This document shows positions 40,046 through 50,598 of a stretch of DNA of 64,000 bases, one piece after another. The stretch lies in assembly GCA_902702965.1 (NCBI GenBank), contig CACRXP010000418.1:5614-69613 (forward strand). The letters are read 5' to 3'. The number at the start of each line of letters is the position of its first letter. Positions within the stretch are counted from its first letter, which is position 1. Source of the DNA: Spirometra erinaceieuropaei (lineage: Eukaryota > Platyhelminthes > Cestoda > Diphyllobothriidea > Diphyllobothriidae). The notes beneath the pieces are model-generated. The model searched no databases and had not been told where the DNA came from. It was given only the letters and a program-made list of their open reading frames with translations. The position numbers and the translations under genes are program-made.

Positions 40046-41173
40046 GTAGATGTCATATTTATTGACTTCAAGAAGGCCTTTGACAGTGTCCCACACAGGC
40101 TTCTTTTACAAAAGATCTGGGATGTAGGGATTCAAGGGAGAATGTTTAAATGGATCAGGAGTTTCCTGTCCTCCAGACTACAAAGAGTCGTCGTTAGTAA
40201 TTCTACCTCGGAATGGGTAAAGGTGGAAAGTGGTGTCCCACAGGGTTCTGTCTTAGGCCCACTACTCTTCCTGATTTATGTTAATGACTGTATCAGCGAA
40301 GTGAATTGCGAGGCTCTCATGTTCGCGGATGACATAAAAATATGAAGTGAAGTCAAGTGTGATGATGACGCAGAGAAGTTACAGTCGAACATCAACAAAC
40401 TGTGCGCTTGGTCGAACAGATGGCTTTTGATGTTTAACGTGTCCAAATGCGTGGTTTTGCACCTGAACACCGGCCGCAATGCCTGTCCCAAACACCAGTA
40501 CTATATTGACGGAACGAGGTTAGAAACTGTGGAAAGACACAGAGATCTGGGTGTATGGACGACCACAAATCTATCGCCATCAGAACACTGCAGAAAGATG
40601 GTCCAGAAGGCTACTAGTACTCTACACTGGATCAGACGTGCATTTAAAATATTTCCTCCCGAACTCTTCGAAAGACTCTTTGGTGTCTTTGTAAGACCTC
40701 ATCTAGAGTATGGAATGCCAGCAGCTTCACCATGGATGAGGAAGGATATCAACTTACTCGAACAGGTGCAACGCAGAGCGACAAAGATGGTCGACGGTCT
40801 AAAGCATTTATCTTATCAGGAGAGGCTAAATTTGCTTGGCCTATTCCCTCTCTCTTATAGACAAATAAACTGCAGTCTACTCTGGACCTTCCGGATTGTT
40901 CGCGGCCAGGGTTGCTCATTAAAAGCAGAGGACTTCTTTGAGTTCGCCGGTACAAACCAACTACGCTGCCATGCATTCAAAGTCGGGAATGAGCGAACAC
41001 GTTTAGACCGACGAGAATTTTCTTTCAGCCAGCGGGTTGTCAGGCCGTGGAACTCGCTTCCAAGCGAGATGGTGACGGCTGACACAGTTTGTGTGTTTAA
41101 AAGAAAACTTGCTCGTCTAGTTTTCGACAGAAATCGGCTTGTGCAGCATGATTATGCTCAGCCAGTTTTGTAA
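40046..41173 (+). pseudogene. LINE X reverse transcriptase, C-terminal part with one stop
   Basis: One frame carries KKAFDSVPH, GVPQGSVLGPLLFLIYVND, then MFADDIKI followed by TGA at 40343-40345, and reopens at once in the same frame to MMFNVSKCVVLHLN...VRPWNSLPSEMV, ending at 41171-41173. The stop occupies a position where W is expected. FADD is intact. 5' RT motifs and the endonuclease are absent through truncation. Confidence 0.85.
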
Positions 41174-41386
41174 AATCTGTCATATACAATCTTCCGCACC
41201 AATTTACAGTGACCCCATGCACTACCTTATGATTACGACTGAACTGTGACCCAATCACATTTTAAATGCCTGCAATTTTATTTTATTTTTGAGTATGAAT
41301 CTGCGAAAGCACTGTACATAAATAGGGTCATCAAGGGCTCTGCCTGTAACCCTTCAATATACATACATACATACATACATACATAT
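40046..41386 (+). mobile_element. LINE family X, 5'-truncated copy
   Basis: Begins abruptly in the RT at PVDVIFIDFKKAFDSV, runs through the RT end, then about 190 bp of 3'UTR (TGAGTATGAATCTGCGAAAG...TCTGCCTGTAACCC) and a (CATA)n tail at 41359-41386. The copy at 54635-57320 is over 95% alike by eye. The insertion abuts the endonuclease/ORF1 element on its right. Confidence 0.9.
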
Positions 41387-41606
41387 TGCGCAAGGTAATG
41401 GGGCTTCCATGGAACTTTCGAAGATCTGGGAGAGTGGGAAGGCTAATTGGTCTGCGAGCTCATAGAGAACTTTTGCGGATATACCATCAAGACCAGGAGA
41501 TTTAGTGGGTTGCAGCCGTCTCAGAGTTTTCCTTACTGCGCCCGTTGTGAACGTCACGGTGTTAATTGTACTTCCAGGTGGGGCAGTTTGCCGGTGTACT
41601 TTCTCA

Positions 41607-42374
41607 TTAAAAGGCGATTCCTCGGTATACGCGGACGTGGAAGAACTCAGTCCAGTCGTAGGAATTAAGGTGTGTTAATAATTCGGTTGAGCGAGTTGAT
41701 CGGAAATCGCGGAAAAAGTTATACTTTTGGGACGACATTTCGTCAGTCTCGAATTCCAACGTTGAAACAACTATGTCATGGTCTGAGCCCCCGAGTGGGC
41801 CTAGGGATGACACTGACGATGGCAAGCAGCCTCTACAGAAAATTAAGTCAAGTATACTTGAGCCTCGGGTGGGAAAATCGACAACCTGATTCCACATCCC
41901 GACATCCACAGCCTTAAAAAAGTCATCGAACCTTCTGGGGCCTGAAGGCGGAGACCAGCGGACTTCAGGGAGATTAAAGTCACCCGCAACCAGTTGATAC
42001 TTAAAGCTTAAGTCAGCCGCAGCATGAAATGCCTGTGAGAGTAAACGATCAAAATTGTCATTGGCGTTGGAAGGGCGATAGACGCAGCCAATGAGTAAGG
42101 AGAACTTATTTTTTAGTGCAACCTGGAGCCAGCAGCTTCCTTCTACTGCGGAAAAGTGCGGGAGGTCCAACGGCAAAAATGTAAGTGTTTGCTTAACGTA
42201 GACGCAGCTGCCCCCACCACGGCTATCTTGGCGATCATTTCGAATGCAATTATATCCTAGAAGAGAGAGTTCGGAGTCAGCTACTGAGGCTGATGCCCAC
42301 GTCTCAGTTACGAAAACAATGGACGAACACCAGAGTCTGAAGCAAAGGCATCTTATTAAGCAAGGATCTGGCAT
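41607..42374 (-). pseudogene. LINE APE-type endonuclease
   Basis: Contains VTETW (catalytic Glu), QDSRGGGSCVYV, GCVYRPSNAND, VAGDFNLPEVRW, SSILDLIF and GGSDHDIVV (terminal catalytic Asp-His), in the order of APE endonucleases of CR1/Jockey-type LINEs. This nuclease nicks target DNA for target-primed reverse transcription. The N-terminal SLNARS box is lost through a frame break, and two stops follow before the RT begins. Confidence 0.85.
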
Positions 42375-42425
42375 TTAAAACAAAAAGTTTGAAGGGAAAG
42401 GCTGTTAGTTTTTGAGGGAGGTGGG

Positions 42426-43805
42426 CTACATCGTCGAGTTCTGGGCTGCCCACGGAGCAAACGATCCGGATGCAACCATCCGGTTCTGCAAAAAATTTTG
42501 TGGCATCAAAAAATTCTGACGTGGATAAAAAGGGGTAGGAATTGGGGGAGGGAATGACGGGCAGGTAAACTGGTAACTATTGTTAGCTAACTTATTTTCA
42601 GCTGGAAATCCGCGGGGCAGATACTGCAACGTATTCCCGCCGGAACGAAACTGAGGATCGGATGAATTAACTGATTCAGTATGGACATTATGATGAGGAA
42701 TTAATTGGTAAAACGGCCGTGGAGGAAACAAGTTAGGGGGTGGGGGACGCATTGTTTCCATTGGAGGAAGAGTTCTATTAAACGACGGAAAAATCGGCAT
42801 ATTCGGCCTAAATGCCTCAATGTGAGGGCTGGGGGGCAGTTGCGAACCCGCTACGTTTTGAGTCGGGATATTTGAGGTACTGTTAGCCGATTGTGGAGGA
42901 AAACATTTTATAATGGTGCTGGATTTATTGGGTGTCGGAGTGGCTGAGACAGCAATTGGATTTGCCTTTGACTTAGACACATGCTTAGGCTTACTAGGGG
43001 TTGCTGGGGGAGTCGATAGAGGCGTGTTTATACCAGGCGTGATGGTGTGTTTAAAGAGGTCAGCATTAAAAGTAGTCGAACTCCCTACGGAATTGACTAT
43101 GCCGTGACTTGCAGATGCCGCAGGTGGTGTTGTAGAGGATTTATTCAGACTGACAGTTGGTGTCATTATCTTGGTGTTGGTTTTTGCCGACTTTAGTTTA
43201 TTCAGTCTTCGCTGCAGGGGTGTGAGGTCTGGCGAAACGGAGCAGCGCCATTTACGGCAGAAGTCTCTAGTCATCTCCCTACTCGACAAGGTAAAATCGA
43301 CTTCTATCATGGAGAAAAGGGTAACTAGTATCGGCGCATTACGGCTAAGCGGGCGAAGTCGCTTAGCTTGTGCAATACTAAAACTCAAGCCACAACTTTG
43401 TAGGAACAAATGCACTCCCTCCATAGCAGATAAGTGGCTCGGAATGTTTCGCAGTACGAAATTATGCTTGCGTTTAATTCTCTCCTCAGTTTCCGAACTT
43501 ATTACCCCAATAAGTTTAAAAGCTTGTTCAAGCACTTTTTCAGAAGTGCTGTTTATGTCTCCATAAATCAGCTGATCGATTATTTCGCCGGCTGATGGCC
43601 TGCTACGACTAGCAGAGGCGTATTTTTGGACGACTGAAGGATCGAGAGGTTCTACATGTACTAAAGGGATTTGTGAGTTACTCAGATCTGCAGACGGCGA
43701 AGAACATATGCTGGCACCTGCTATGTCTTCAGTCACGATTTTAGCACCCAGAGACGGTGGGGAGGCCGCCAGCTTTCGCCTTTTAGCACGTGCTCTGCGG
43801 GGCAT
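42426..43805 (-). CDS. LINE ORF1 protein (RNA-binding, intact)
   Basis: About 459 residues without interruption. Starts MPRRARAKRRKLAASPPS, a basic N-terminus. Residues about 105-205 form a conserved block (TEERIKRKHNFVLRNIPS, AKRLRPLSRNAPILVTLF, VSPDLTPLQRRL) that recurs in the ORF1 at 48466-49458. The rest is Ser/Thr/Pro/Asn-rich with poly-Pro patches (MRPPPPNLFPPRPF). ORF1 proteins of this class bind the element RNA. The frame upstream opens with TTG at 43814, but ATG at 43805 is the likely start. Confidence 0.8.
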   Translation of the reverse strand: MPRRARAKRRKLAASPPSLGAKIVTEDIAGASICSSPSADLSNSQIPLVHVEPLDPSVVQKYASASRSRPSAGEIIDQLIYGDINSTSEKVLEQAFKLIGVISSETEERIKRKHNFVLRNIPSHLSAMEGVHLFLQSCGLSFSIAQAKRLRPLSRNAPILVTLFSMIEVDFTLSSREMTRDFCRKWRCSVSPDLTPLQRRLNKLKSAKTNTKIMTPTVSLNKSSTTPPAASASHGIVNSVGSSTTFNADLFKHTITPGINTPLSTPPATPSKPKHVSKSKANPIAVSATPTPNKSSTIIKCFPPQSANSTSNIPTQNVAGSQLPPSPHIEAFRPNMPIFPSFNRTLPPMETMRPPPPNLFPPRPFYQLIPHHNVHTESVNSSDPQFRSGGNTLQYLPRGFPAENKLANNSYQFTCPSFPPPIPTPFYPRQNFLMPQNFLQNRMVASGSFAPWAAQNSTM

Positions 43806-43900
43806 TACAGACAAAAAAGTTTTTCGTTACGGAAGAAGGATCAAAACGTTGCCAACGTACGGAAAAGCGCACTGAATAGACAGTATTACTGTTTTTTAAC

Positions 43901-44549
43901 TACAAAAACTAGAAAGCGGTAGTAGGGAAAGGATTCACTACAATGGATTTTTTACAAAATACGACTATTTTGCCAGACTGTCAAACAAAACTGTGAAAAA
44001 ATTTTACCTTATATAGAAAGACGACTTTTAAAACGGACTTAAGTAAAAAAACAGACATTAATTACTTAAGAATATCCAGATAAATGCAGAGCTTCACTTA
44101 TCTTTGAAATTGAGCTGCGCGCCTTGTCTATATGGACGACCGTGTCGACGACCTGGGTTGCAGCGCCATCGCGTTTGCTGGCGCTGGTAAACTCTGGAGT
44201 GTCATCAGGTGTGACACCGTTAGGCACACTTCAAGAGAGTTAACTGACTTAGCAGCTGATCTGTTCCATAGCTCCTAAGCTTTAACGGTGATAAGTGTGC
44301 GGTCCGGAGACTCCGCATCAGAAGGACCAACGAGGAAGACTGATCTTTCCGATACCTTTTTGGCGGACAACCCCTTTCAGGTGTTAAGTAACTGGAGGAC
44401 CCTGGTGTTCAAATTCCTTCATTGCTTAGACCACCGACACATTGTTTAGAGACAACTAAAGGCGAGACCCAGGTGCTTTTCGGGCCGAGACGAGAATTCA
44501 GAAAAATGATAGGGAACCCCTCGGTAAAACCTCCTGTCATAAGTGGAGC
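43901..44549. other. Unassigned spacer
   Basis: May include the 5'UTR of the adjacent - strand LINE. No frame or repeat recognised. Confidence 0.35.
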
Positions 44550-44830
44550 ATGACTTATAGGCCTGGCGTCCGCGCCTCAAGAAGTGTTATCATTTTATGG
44601 AGAACAGTGCAAACGAGGACTATGAGGGTGGGGAAGAATGTCGTTCATCTCTCTTACGAAGCCATAGTGACTGAACTTAATTTGTTTCCTTTAAGTCGTG
44701 GGCAACTGCGCGGTGATCTCATTTACCCCTTACAGATTGTTATAGGCCGTGAGCGCACTCTAGATTTCGATGACTTCTTCTAATTGGTTGGGATGGACCG
44801 TCTACGTGGTCATCCCTTTTAACTCTGCTG
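44550..44830 (+). pseudogene. LINE RT C-terminal fragment (family of the 46-kb copy)
   Basis: VTELNLFPLSRGQLRGDLIY then ERTLDFDDFF, a stop, then RLRGHPF is collinear with KIFPLSFRQYRGNMI...FDDFFELARTTNLRGHQ at 53.9 kb. An isolated, decayed fragment. Confidence 0.6.
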
Positions 44831-44849
44831 GAGATTGATTCATAGTACT

Positions 44850-46193
44850 GAGTCCGAACCGGTCCCTTTCTTTCGCTCACTTTCAGATAGGACACTGAGT
44901 ACAATCGATGTCTCCTCAGATCTCATTAAGAAACACATAAGTCGTTTGAAAAACCCACACTGCTCAGGGGCGGGATTCCGATTTCGATTTTAAACAAGCA
45001 TCCGACCTTCCAGTATTGCTTAGTCCTTTATTCTCGGTTTACATTTCAAAAGGATTCTTTCCTGAAACATGGAAGACGCCAATTATTATTCTTTTCTTAA
45101 AGTCTGGATCTCTGTCCGATGTTAATAACTATCGAGGCGTGCACAAAACACCGTCTCTAGCAAAGATTTTTGAAAGGATAATTTTCAATGAAATTCGTGA
45201 CCTCTGTTTAGCTAATCGGCTTCTGAGCTCTAATCAGCATGGATTTTTACCCGAACGTTCTTGCAATACTTGCCACTTGGCATTTCTTAATCCAATCACT
45301 TCTCTTCGTAATGAGCAGCAGTCAGTGGTAGTTATCTACTCTGATCTTAGCAAGGCCTTTGACAAGGTGCCCAAAGACGTCTTTTAGTTAATTTGGAAGC
45401 TCTCGTCATTCGGCCGCCTCTACTCGACTTCATCAGATTCCATCTGTCCAACTGATATCAGAAAGTCCTGGTCGGTAATAGTTACTCGACACATCACTCG
45501 ACCACGAGTGGCGTACTTCAAGGAACGGTTTTGGGTCCGCTACACTTCCTTCTTTACATCAAGGATATTTCGACTGAACTCGGAAATTTGCAAGCTGCTA
45601 TTTATGCCGATGACCTCAAGTGTGTTTATTCATATTCTAAGGACACCGCAAACACTTGTGTTGAAAACATTATTATCGATTTATTACGCTTAAGCAGCTG
45701 GGGTTCGACATGGAAGATGGAGTTTTCGTCATCCAAGTGTAGTTTCATTTCTTTTGGTTCTGCCAAACTTCCTGGTCCCATCATTTTTCAGAATAACCCA
45801 CTCTCAGAATGCTTCACCATAAAGGACCTGGGTCTAAGTTACACAAATAAGCTTGCTTTATCATCTCGTGCAGATAGAATCTCTGCCAAAGCCGCGCAGA
45901 TATGTGGATTCATATCGCATAATTTTTTCCTTCCGGAAATGAAGCTAAGACTTTATCAAATGTTTGTTCTTCCAGTCCTCGAATATTGCTGTCCTTTCTT
46001 CGGTTTAATGAACGCCTGCGACCGTAATAAAATCGAAAATGTTCAGAGGGTTTTCACCCGGAAACTGTTCTCTCAAGCTTCGTCCAGTATTTTTTATACT
46101 CAGAGATGTCAGCTGGCGAACATGAAGTTTTTGTGGGTTAGAAGACTCGAAGCTAGCCTTTGCTTACTTTTTCACATCAACTGTAGCTCCAAC
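44850..46193 (+). mobile_element. LINE family Y copy, left part (outer level of nest)
   Basis: RT of family Y from STIDVSSDLIKKHISRL near 44.9 kb to LCLLFHINCSSN at 46.19 kb, with frameshifts. It stops inside the codon series N-C-S-S-N, and the continuation (NLPLIDTLTARDRSHAT) is found at 54.33 kb. It is therefore one copy split by the 8.1-kb insertion between. Confidence 0.85.
45016..46193 (+). pseudogene. LINE Y reverse transcriptase (frameshifted)
   Basis: Frame 45016-45387 has KTPIIILFLKSGS, NYRGVHKTPSLAKIFERI, QHGFLPERSCNTCHL and DLSKAFDKVPK. Frame 45531-46202 has GPLHFLLYIKDIS, IYADDLKCVY (catalytic Y-A-D-D intact), GLSYTNKLALS, VLEYCCPFFGLM and LRRLEASLCLLFHIN-like text. At least one frameshift between them removes part of the QGTVLGPLLF region. 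Confidence 0.85.
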
Positions 46194-47735
46194 ACATGGT
46201 AGAGAGCTGTTGCCCACTTAAGAGGGAGCTGCACAATTCTCGACCAGAGTGGGTGATGTCCGAAATAAAGAAGAATCTTAAATTGAAAAGGAGACTTTAG
46301 AAAAAGTACACCAGATATAAGCAACCGGAGCATTTCGCTGACTTCAAAAAACAGAGGAATATATGTCGGAATCTGTTGAGGAGGGAACGGACACAATTTG
46401 AGTCAAAACTTCTAAAAATTCAAAAAAATTCTTTGGATACGTGAATAAGGCAAAACGCAACCGGGACTGCATTCCCTGCCTAAAAGATCGCCAGGGAAAT
46501 ACGTTGTCTGACAACTAAGATAAAGCGAATCTGTTGTCCGAGGAGCCGGCTTTTGATGAAAGAGTTTACCCCCCCCCCCAATTGTCAAATCGAACAATAC
46601 AATTAGTACGGGGGACTTCACAACAAACACAGTAAGGAAAACTTTGAGTCAACTACGGCCCACTAAATCTCCTGTTCGGACGGCATGTTCGCAAAAGTCC
46701 TCAATGAACTCTCAGACCAACTGACCTCTCCGTTATCCAGGATCTTCGGAACTTCGATGGAGACCGGGACTTTGCCTACCGACTGGAAGAAAGCAAATAT
46801 ATGCCCAGTATACAAAGGTGGCGATAGAACAGCCCCAAATATTTTCAGACCAGTGAGTCTCACAAGCATCAGTGGCATGTTGATGGAAAAAGTAATAAAA
46901 ACGGAGCTGATGCGGCACCTCGAAGAAAATAACTTGGTCAGTTTACATCAGCACGGATTTCGAAGGGGTCGATCCTGTCTCACCAACCTCCTAGTATCCA
47001 TGGAGCGCTGGACGAACTCAATCGACATGGGCTTATCAGTTGACGCCGTGTATATCGACTTCAAAAAGGCTTTTGACAGTGTTCCACACAGACGACTTAT
47101 ATGTAAACTACGTCAAGTGGTTGTGAATGGAAATCTGTTGAAATGGCTAACCGATTTTCTTACGGGCAGATATCAGCGTGTGTGTATCGGAAACGCTAAA
47201 TCGGAATGGGCAACCGTGCACAGTGGCGTTGCGCAGGGAAGCTTTCTGGGTCCAATTCTGTTCTTAATATATGTGAACGACTGCCTGGACTGTCTGAACT
47301 GCGAGCGAGTAATGTTTGCCGACAATATCAAATTGTGGAAATCAATAGAGAGGCCGGAAGACTTTGTACAGTTACAACACAATTTGAATCGCTTGCAAAA
47401 ATGGTATGATGAGTGGTGTCTTAGCCTCAATCCTAACAAATGCCAACTTATCCGATTACATTCGAGCAACAGGAGGCCGTAGAGATTTGAATCTCAGTAC
47501 TTTATAGGAGGTCACCAACTCGAATTAGTCTACGAGTTAAGAGACCTCGGTGCGTGGATGACGTCAACTCTCAAACCATCCTCTCACTGCGCCAAGGTAT
47601 CAAGGAAAGCTATGGGTATCCTAGGCGCGATTAGAAGATCCTTCGTCAATTTTGACGAAGAACTTTTCGGACGAATATTTGGGGCATACGTTCGGCCGAT
47701 GTTGGAATATTGTGTCCAGGCATGGTGTCCCTGAA
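46194..47735 (+). mobile_element. LINE family F copy, left part (middle level of nest)
   Basis: 5'-truncated: starts in the ORF2 linker (KKNLKLKRRLWKKYTRYK, DFKKQRNICR) and continues through the RT to MLEYCVQAWCP at 47.73 kb. The reading resumes at 53.81 kb (KDYPLLENVQ). Interrupted by the 6.1-kb family Y element. Confidence 0.85.
46685..47482 (+). pseudogene. LINE F reverse transcriptase
   Basis: 266-codon frame with ANICPVYKGGDRTAPNIFRP, QHGFRRGRSCLTNLL, DFKKAFDSVPHRRLI, SFLGPILFLIYVND and MFADNIKLW. The catalytic FADD reads FADN, so the enzyme would be inactive. A stop at 47480 interrupts the frame, which then reopens (FESQYFIGGHQLELVYELRD) to the nest junction. Confidence 0.85.
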
Positions 47736-48465
47736 CGACAAGGTCAGCGCGCGCAGCACGATTTTGAAAAGATAAGTGAAAGTTATATTTTTGGATTCAA
47801 TTTCTTAATCCCTTGCACAGTTTTCCAGTGTAGACCTGACGAAATTTTCTATTTTTTGTCATAAGTCTTCTTCGCTGCCTGTCGTGTTTCTGCGATTTGT
47901 CATAAAGCAGAAATCTATTGTCGCAGTTTTTCACCCAACATGGCCTCAATCCTATCAAGTCTTACCTGCATAAACAAAAGGTTTTCCTCGTAAAAATATA
48001 GATTAACATTATATTTTAAACGATAAACCGTCTCCACTGACGGCTTTCATCGTCAGTTTATTGAGAATTATACTGTTATCTATTTTATCCTACATAGCCT
48101 CATTATCCAATTCAGATTTATTCATAGTTCTGTTTTACCACCTACGAAATTGTCATTTGCCCGTATTTTTCTAGTTTGCATTCTGGTATTGAGTTAAACT
48201 TGCTTAGTATAAATTGTGCTGTCTGGTCCACCAATATTTGCAGCTTTCATAAATCGTTTCATCATACATAGCCTCATCAATATATCCTCGAAGTTTCGGC
48301 AGTTATCATCCATATAAATATTTGGACTTGAGTCTTGTATTGCGTTTTCGGCATGAAACCTCAAGCAACCCTTCGTCGAAATCTGAAGGAAACTAAACTT
48401 CATCTGAAACCCATTGTTTATATGAAAAAATTGATCTAGGGGCGCTTGATGATTTTAACAACTTT

Positions 48466-49458
48466 ATGTCTCGTTGCGGATCAATTTTTTCTGTCCTTGG
48501 TGCCCTTCTTGACGGAAATTTGCCAACGCTTACGTCTCAGCAGTGTGAGAAGCTCATGTCTCTCATTAACCTGGTTGCGACTGAGACTGAAGACAGGCAC
48601 AAACGAAGTTTCAACTTTATATTAAAAAACGTTCCCAAGAGTAGACAGCCAATTGATGTCGCCTTTCAATTCCTTTTTTCATGCGGCTTCAACTTTAGGG
48701 TCGCGGAAGCCAAAAGGCTTTCATCTAGGAGCAAGAATCCACCCATTCTTGTCAAACTCTTTTCATCGATTAAAGTGGATTTTATTTTCTCCCATTTGGA
48801 GCGATCAACTCAATATCTCAGGGCAAATAAACTTTTTATTAGTCGAGACCAGACTCCACTGCAACGAAAAATTTCTCCCATATTACCAAACGTAAAGCCA
48901 CCCCCGAATTCTACCCAAATGTCTTTTTCCTCTAAAGCAGTTTCTCCATCTGCTGTCGACCAAATCCCGCCTCTATCTACAGCGGCCCCAGTTCTATCTA
49001 TCTCTTCGACTGATCACCTTATCACAGAGACGGTTAAAACTAGCCTCTTTAAAACTCCCCCACGGAGCAAGGATTGTTCAAATGCGGCTCCCAAATTTAT
49101 AAGGGAGCTTGATCTTAGCAGTAAAGATGAGCTAGTCCTTGAAGCACAACCGGCTCCCAGCACTCAGAATAGGGATTTGGTTAATAAACTGACATCGAAT
49201 CCACCCCGTTCCCACGCCTGGCCACTCAGGTCTGACCTTGCAGTTAGGTCTAATAAGCTAGATGAGAGTTCAGGGAGGTCTTTACCTGTTCCTATCCTGA
49301 ATTCTCAACTTACCGCCACAGTTTTGAAGCCCTCTTACACATCAGACTGCAAAATGCAAGTATATTGCATTGCTGATAAATTTTCCAATCCCGTTGCTAG
49401 CCTGACACCCCAAATAATAAAGCCCTTTCCTGATGTTAACTGTTTCCCGAAACCATAA
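48466..49458 (+). CDS. LINE Y ORF1 protein
   Basis: 330 residues from ATG. Residues about 40-145 (TETEDRHKRSFNFILKNVPK, AKRLSSRSKNPPILVKLF, ISRDQTPLQRK) match the ORF1 block at 42426-43805. Then a Ser/Pro-rich tail. The frame is open upstream of this ATG only to a TAG at 48437. After the TAA at 49456-49458 a Pro/Asn-rich stretch (to 49713) looks like the former C-terminus, so the stop may be secondary. Confidence 0.75.
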   Translation: MSRCGSIFSVLGALLDGNLPTLTSQQCEKLMSLINLVATETEDRHKRSFNFILKNVPKSRQPIDVAFQFLFSCGFNFRVAEAKRLSSRSKNPPILVKLFSSIKVDFIFSHLERSTQYLRANKLFISRDQTPLQRKISPILPNVKPPPNSTQMSFSSKAVSPSAVDQIPPLSTAAPVLSISSTDHLITETVKTSLFKTPPRSKDCSNAAPKFIRELDLSSKDELVLEAQPAPSTQNRDLVNKLTSNPPRSHAWPLRSDLAVRSNKLDESSGRSLPVPILNSQLTATVLKPSYTSDCKMQVYCIADKFSNPVASLTPQIIKPFPDVNCFPKP

Positions 49459-49790
49459 CGTCCGGCACCTAACATAAACTACCCCTCGTATTATGCTAAC
49501 AATTCCCGAAATCCTATTTTCTTGTCTCCTATTTTTCCAACCCAACAAAATAGTTTTCCTCTTCCTGGGTCCTCCTCAAATGTTTTTCCACCTAATGCTG
49601 CATCTCTAGCTAGTAATTACCCCATAAATTTTAGACCGCAGCAACTTTGTCCTCAAACAATTGCTCCGTTCCCTCAGCTTAATTTTCCACCTCCGGCTAT
49701 TCCTTTTTTATAAGAAGCAATGAGCGGAACCTAAATATTAGGAATACGCTCAGTATTGTCTCTCTCAATGCAAGATCTGTCGTACAAAAG

Positions 49791-50465
49791 ATGGCACACC
49801 TAAGAAGTGTAGCTGTTGAGTTTGACACAGACGTATTGTGCATTACTGAATCTTGGGCCCACTCTCTAATTTCAGATTCGGTACTTAACATAGATAGCCT
49901 TAGTTTATACCGCCAGGACCGTGCCGACAGACGCGGCGGTGGATGCCTTCTTTACATAAGAGCATCACTTGGACAATCGCCTTATAACTTGAACATTTCC
50001 TCCTTCTCTGGAAATTTATGTTTGGCTTCGGTAATCCTTCCTCAAAATAGGAAAGCCTTAGTCGGATGTGTATATAATCCTCCTTGTTCCTCCGGTAATG
50101 AAAGCCAACTTTGCGAACTCTTTGAAAAAATTGCAGAAACTTCTTTCGATGTCAAGATAATCGTAGGCGATTTTAATTTGCCAGAAATTGACTGGCACAC
50201 ACATACTTCTCCTCCTAAATTCCAGAAGCTGCTTGACACAATTTACTTTTCAAACCTGACTCAATTAGTTCACTCTTCGACCAGAAATGATAGTGTTTTA
50301 GACTTAATTTTTACTAATGGCACCTTCCCTTTATCTATGGATTTTTATCATGACCTCTTTGCAAGTGATCATGCATTAATTCATTGTCGCCTTCCAGTTG
50401 CCATTTCCGCAAAGCCAACAGTTCAACGTAGTATTTTTGACTTTGCTAATGTTAATAAGGATTAA
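49791..50465 (+). pseudogene. LINE Y endonuclease
   Basis: With the codons just upstream it reads IVSLNARSVVQK, then CITESWAH, DRADRRGGGCLLYIR, GCVYNPP, VGDFNLPEIDW, SVLDLIF and ASDHALIHC: all APE-endonuclease boxes are present and the catalytic residues are in place. It ends at a TAA (50463-50465) before the RT linker, where frameshifts begin. Confidence 0.9.
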
Positions 50466-50598
50466 GTAAATAACTTTACCTGCACTCTTGATTGGCACAA
50501 TATTTTTTCAAATAATGATCTAAATTTTTTCAACAATTTATTACAATGCGTAACAGAAGGTCTTCATAACCTTATTCCTCGGAAGATGTTCAAATCGA

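Larger units (their letters stand above)
41387..43900 (-). mobile_element. LINE with intact ORF1, RT truncated
   Basis: On the - strand: ORF1 (43805-42426), endonuclease (42374-41607), a shortened linker, and the start of the RT (LQPTKSPGLDGISAKVLYEL, 41557-41390). The RT stops exactly where the (CATA)n tail of the adjacent + strand LINE ends, so the rest is missing. The 5' end is not defined; I place it near 43.9 kb. Confidence 0.8.

Noticed and set aside
41359..41386. CRISPR-like or satellite array at the CATA repeats
   Set aside because: It is the simple (CATA)n tail of a LINE X copy; no spacers.
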